A stretch of DNA of 10,120 bases from Euperipatoides rowelli (Eukaryota; Onychophora; Udeonychophora; Euonychophora; Peripatopsidae), in the NCBI GenBank assembly GCA_003024985.2, contig PXIH01S0027640.1; one strand, given 5' to 3'. Positions 8,040 to 10,120 of this stretch are shown piece after piece (the stretch's first letter is position 1; each line of letters starts with the position of its first letter). The position numbers and the translations under genes were made by a program. The notes under the pieces were generated by a model. That model worked only from the letters and a program-made list of their open reading frames with translations, was not told the origin of the DNA and ran no database searches.

Positions 8040-8514
8040 GAAATTTAATAAAAAAACATGATTTTTCAATTTTTGTGCCCCACTAGAACCCTCGTGTGAT
8101 CACTTAAGACCTTGACCTTTTACATACATATTCTAGACCTCTAGAGTAACATTAATCTCAAATCGCATCTTAATAAGAGCATTTTTAAAAATTTTGATTT
8201 TTTTCAGACGCCCTACCACCTTCATGTGATCACTAAAGACCTTGTCCTTTCACATAAGTATTATAGATCTATAGGGTAACATAAATCTCCACTTAATTGG
8301 AGCATTTTTTAAATTTTAAATTTTGGGGCCTCCCTACCAGCCCCATGTGACACCTAGGACCTTCACCTTTTACATACATATTCTAAACCTCTAGGGTAAA
8401 CAATTTTCAAATTTCAACTTAGAGCATTTTAAAAAATTTCGATTTTTAGGGGCCCTTGGCACCTCCATGTGATCACCCCCCCCCCCCCTCATTAATTTTC
8501 TGAATTTTTTTTAA
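8040..8514. repeat. Module B, right: four units of 121-130 bp
   Basis: CATGTGA boundaries lie at 8466, 8344 and 8223, with a CGTGTGA variant at 8093. The order is the reverse of 1131..1615. A run of 13 Cs (8476..8488) lies at the outer boundary, where the left arm has only a short G run. Confidence 0.8.
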
Positions 8515-8959
8515 AAAAATGTTTAATCTAACCTTGCAATACTTTATCCCAGCATGCACCTTGTGATACTCTATCCCAGCATGCACTTTGCAATACTCTA
8601 TTCCATCATGCATCATCACTCCCATCATACACCTTGAAAAAGACCTGGATGGGTTTTGAAAATTTTGAAGTGGAAGGCGCATATACTCCATCATACATCA
8701 ACATATATCACAGCATGCATCTTGCAATACTCTATCCCAGCATGCACTTTGTGATACTCTATCCCATCATGCACCTATAAAAGAACCGGATAAAGTCAGA
8801 AACTTTAGAAGTGGGAGGGGCATATGCCCCATCATGCATCAACATCTATCCAAGCATGCATCTTAATCTATTCCTGCATGCATCATAATTTATCCCAATA
8901 TGCATCAGAATCATTGTTTATCGATACTATCGATAATTAAGACTATCGATTATCGATAC
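8515..8959. repeat. Module A, right: inverted short repeats
   Basis: This holds inverted copies of the CATGATGGGATAG-type repeats. One stretch of about 140 bp (with CATATGCSCC...CCACTTC and a terminal-end-like motif) is present twice here, at about 8636..8700 and 8780..8830, but once in the left arm. The open frame 8694..8473 minus translates only these repeats. Confidence 0.75.
8919..8958. repeat. Right ATCGAT cluster
   Basis: Four TATCGAT sites lie in 40 bases (8919, 8928, 8944, 8951). TATCGATAATT (8928..8938) and GATTATCGATA (8948..8958) keep the hairpin of the left cluster with one mismatch. Confidence 0.75.
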
Positions 8960-9145
8960 TATCAATATTCTATCCCATCATGTATCTATAATCCATCCCA
9001 TAATGCATCTTAATGTGATGTCATGTGCAATAAAAGGGCATTGATGCTGCACTTTTGGCCACCATCTTGGATTTTCGAACTCGAAAATTTGGCCACCATC
9101 TTGAAAAGACCCAGATGGAGCCAGAATGCCTGTTTATTATCTACT
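8960..9145. repeat. Right terminal inverted repeat, outer 186 bp
   Basis: This is the partner of 635..819. It ends GCCAGAATGCCTG (9120..9132) then TTTATTATCTACT (9133..9145), one T longer than the left inverse. TGATGTCA at 9016..9023 mirrors 756..763. Confidence 0.85.
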
Positions 9146-9151
9146 TATAAC
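9146..9151. repeat. Right target-site duplication
   Basis: TATAAC follows the last base of the right terminal repeat and matches CATAAC at 629..634 in five of six bases. Confidence 0.6.
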
Positions 9152-9152
9152 C

Positions 9153-9158
9153 TTTATT
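9153..9158 (-). promoter_or_regulatory. AATAAA poly(A) signal, minus strand
   Basis: TTTATT on the plus strand is AATAAA on the minus strand. It is 130 bases after the stop of the likely terminal exon and only one base from the insertion duplication, so cleavage would now fall in the element's right end. Confidence 0.4.
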
Positions 9159-9287
9159 ATTTCATTATTAGTATCCTGAACACATTCTAAAAAATGAAAT
9201 CCTTATTCTCCATTAGCATACTCTATATTCTTACAGTTTGGACCCTACAATGAAAAGTTGATTGAATTAATTCAGAATGGTAATAAG

Positions 9288-9458
9288 TTAATAACAATTT
9301 TGTGGAGAAGTGGGTAATGAAATAATAACAATGGGTGATTGTGGGAGAAATAGGGGCAGAGGAATAAATTGTGAAAAATCAGGTATTTCTCCATCATCAT
9401 CAATTTCAATGTTTATTTGATCATGGGGTATATGATTTTTATTACTATTACTACAAAC
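9288..9458 (-). CDS. Likely terminal exon of an unrecognised host gene
   Basis: From 9458 the minus strand is open for 56 codons to TAA at 9290..9288. Stops should be frequent in DNA this A+T-rich, so a run this long with a varied composition suggests coding. It starts exactly after TTATTTATTTTAG, a good splice acceptor whose TAG is also the in-frame stop upstream; there is no useful ATG. The peptide has INIEIDDDGEIPDFSQF in the middle and a hydrophobic, proline-rich end (PLPLFLPQSP). I do not recognise the family. An AATAAA follows at 9158..9153. The palindromic element lies immediately downstream in the direction of this gene. It could instead be a fragment of another mobile element related to the frame at 1..258. 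Confidence 0.4.
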   Translation of the reverse strand, partial: VCSNSNKNHIPHDQINIEIDDDGEIPDFSQFIPLPLFLPQSPIVIISLPTSPQNCY

Positions 9459-9495
9459 CTAAAATAAATAAATAATTATTATAACTAAGGTTAAG
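9459..9495 (-). promoter_or_regulatory. Predicted 3' splice site and branch-point-like sequence
   Basis: On the minus strand, CTTAAC (9495..9490) is followed about 30 bases later by a T-rich stretch and TTTTAG (AG at 9460..9459). This is the usual spacing for an acceptor. It fits the start of the open frame at 9458. Confidence 0.35.
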
Positions 9496-9931
9496 AAAAG
9501 TTATGTAAATAATTTTTTTTAATAGAAATTTAGTAATCTGCTAATTAAATCTTTATCAATCTTGAAAAATTGAGATAAATTACATAACTTTTATATTTCG
9601 ATATTATTGCATTATTTCCATATATTTATATGTGGCGAGCTATTTTTTTTTACCTGAAATATATACTTATTTTAAAAATAAATATGTAGCTTTACATAAT
9701 TTAATGATTTTTTTAAAAGATTAATTTTGTTTTACAAGCTGAGATATTTCACAAATTTTAATCCTTTCACTAAACATTAGATAATCCTTTCTATATAATA
9801 TACAGTGAGTATATTATATTTAATTGTTACAGAGCATCATGATAGTTATTTAATTAAATGTCACCAGGTTTATCTGGCAGATTGGTTGTGAGGTTATGCC
9901 AACTGACTAATGTGGCCAAGACACATTATCT
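9496..9931. other. A+T-rich right flank without a recognised gene
   Basis: I see no open frame, RNA gene or repeat here. It would be intronic if the minus-strand exon at 9288..9458 is real. A CAG/GTAAAA donor-like sequence occurs on the minus strand at about 9656..9650, but the frame leading into it is stopped after a few codons. Confidence 0.4.
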
Positions 9932-10120
9932 AGGAGCTTCCTTTGCTCATGTTTTTCATCATATGGGAGCTCCCTTTTCTCATCATCTGGGAGCTCCCTT
10001 TTCTCATCATCTTGGAGCTCCCTTTTCTCATCATCTGGGAGTCCCTTTTCTCATCATATGGGAGCTCACTTTTCTTATCATCTGGGAGCTCCCTTTTCTC
10101 ATCATCTGGGAGCTCCCTTT
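9932..10120. repeat. 24-bp minisatellite, continuing past the window
   Basis: The unit is GGGAGCTCCC followed by TTTTCTCATCATCT. Clear copies of the box start at 9965, 9989, 10013, 10037, 10060, 10084 and 10108; the copy at 10037 has lost one base, and a degenerate copy starts near 9932. The box is a perfect 10-bp palindrome. The period is eight codons and both strands are open over parts of it (for example DDEKRELP on the minus strand), but the one-base loss breaks any continuous frame. Confidence 0.9.

Larger units (their letters stand above)
635..9145. mobile_element. Palindromic non-autonomous Polinton-like element
   Basis: The whole span is one imperfect inverted repeat: left modules A to F (635..4657) recur in reverse complement and reverse order as 4663..9145. 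The ends are AGTAGATAATAA-CAGGCATTCTGGC and its inverse, with a near-perfect 6-bp duplication outside. Polinton/Maverick elements are described with 5'-AG ends, long terminal inverted repeats and 6-bp duplications. The only coding traces inside are two decayed polymerase tails (2961..3343 minus, 6181..6566 plus). There is no sign of integrase, ATPase, protease or capsid genes, so it must have depended on proteins from elsewhere. The many differences between arms and the broken reading frames suggest it is old. An alternative is a foldback transposon of another superfamily that captured a polymerase fragment, but the termini and duplication size favour Polinton. Confidence 0.7.

Noticed and set aside
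647-9132. Element ends set at CAGGCATTCTGGC with a TAATAA-type duplication
   Set aside because: The bases outside these points are inverted copies of each other (AGTAGATAATAA and TTATTATCTACT), not direct repeats, so they belong to the terminal repeat and the true ends are further out.
635-9145. Long terminal repeat retrotransposon
   Set aside because: The two ends are inverted, not direct, and there is no primer-binding site, polypurine tract, or gag/pol frame.
9650-9800. Upstream exon ending at the CAG/GTAAAA site on the minus strand
   Set aside because: The only frame entering the donor is stopped within about a dozen codons and has no acceptor with a supporting frame.
9932-10120. CRISPR-like array
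   Set aside because: The whole 24-bp unit repeats without unique spacers and the sequence is eukaryotic in character; it is a minisatellite.

Overview
The window is about 70% or more A+T, has no dense ORFs, and carries no bacterial gene. Decayed Polinton-type polymerase fragments, satellite-like repeats and one apparent intron/terminal-exon junction point to an A+T-rich animal genome. The species cannot be named from the sequence.

The dominant object is one mobile element at about 635..9145. It is an 8.5-kb inverted repeat with no real spacer: reading inward from each end gives the same modules in the same order, and the two strands meet at a small hairpin near 4660. Its ends are AGTAGATAATAA at the left and the matching inverted sequence ending TTATTATCTACT at the right. 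It is flanked by a nearly perfect 6-bp duplication (cATAAC/tATAAC, 629..634 and 9146..9151). A 5'-AG end, long terminal inverted repeats and a 6-bp target duplication are the described signature of Polinton/Maverick elements. Both arms also carry a decayed copy of what looks like the C-terminal tail of a Polinton-type protein-primed family B DNA polymerase, each pointing outward. I read the whole as a non-autonomous Polinton derivative made of two inverted copies of the polymerase-side end, possibly fixed as a snap-back product of protein-primed replication.

Module order from each end inward: (A) terminal repeat plus short CATGATGGGATAG-type repeats and an ATCGAT-rich hairpin cluster; (B) four units of about 120-150 bp bounded by TGATCACATGG; (C) a short CAATAACATTTCA-containing block; (D) an array of AAGATGRCTG...TGACATCA units that reuse the element's terminal motif; (E) the polymerase remnant with poly(A) signals; (F) degenerate 45-65-bp TACTGTAT...AGTAGAAAAAATTCACAAGTA repeats up to the centre, interrupted by a non-repetitive island with conserved hairpins. 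The right arm is about 460 bp longer because of extra repeat copies.

The flanks are of a different kind. At the left edge, 1..258 on the minus strand is an uninterrupted 86-codon reading frame that looks like a region N-terminal to the catalytic domain of Polinton-type polymerases; it runs off the window. On the right, the minus strand shows a likely terminal exon (9458 down to 9288) with an acceptor, a branch-point-like site and an AATAAA that lies right beside the insertion site. The window ends in a 24-bp minisatellite with a GGGAGCTCCC palindrome (9932..10120), which continues past the edge.
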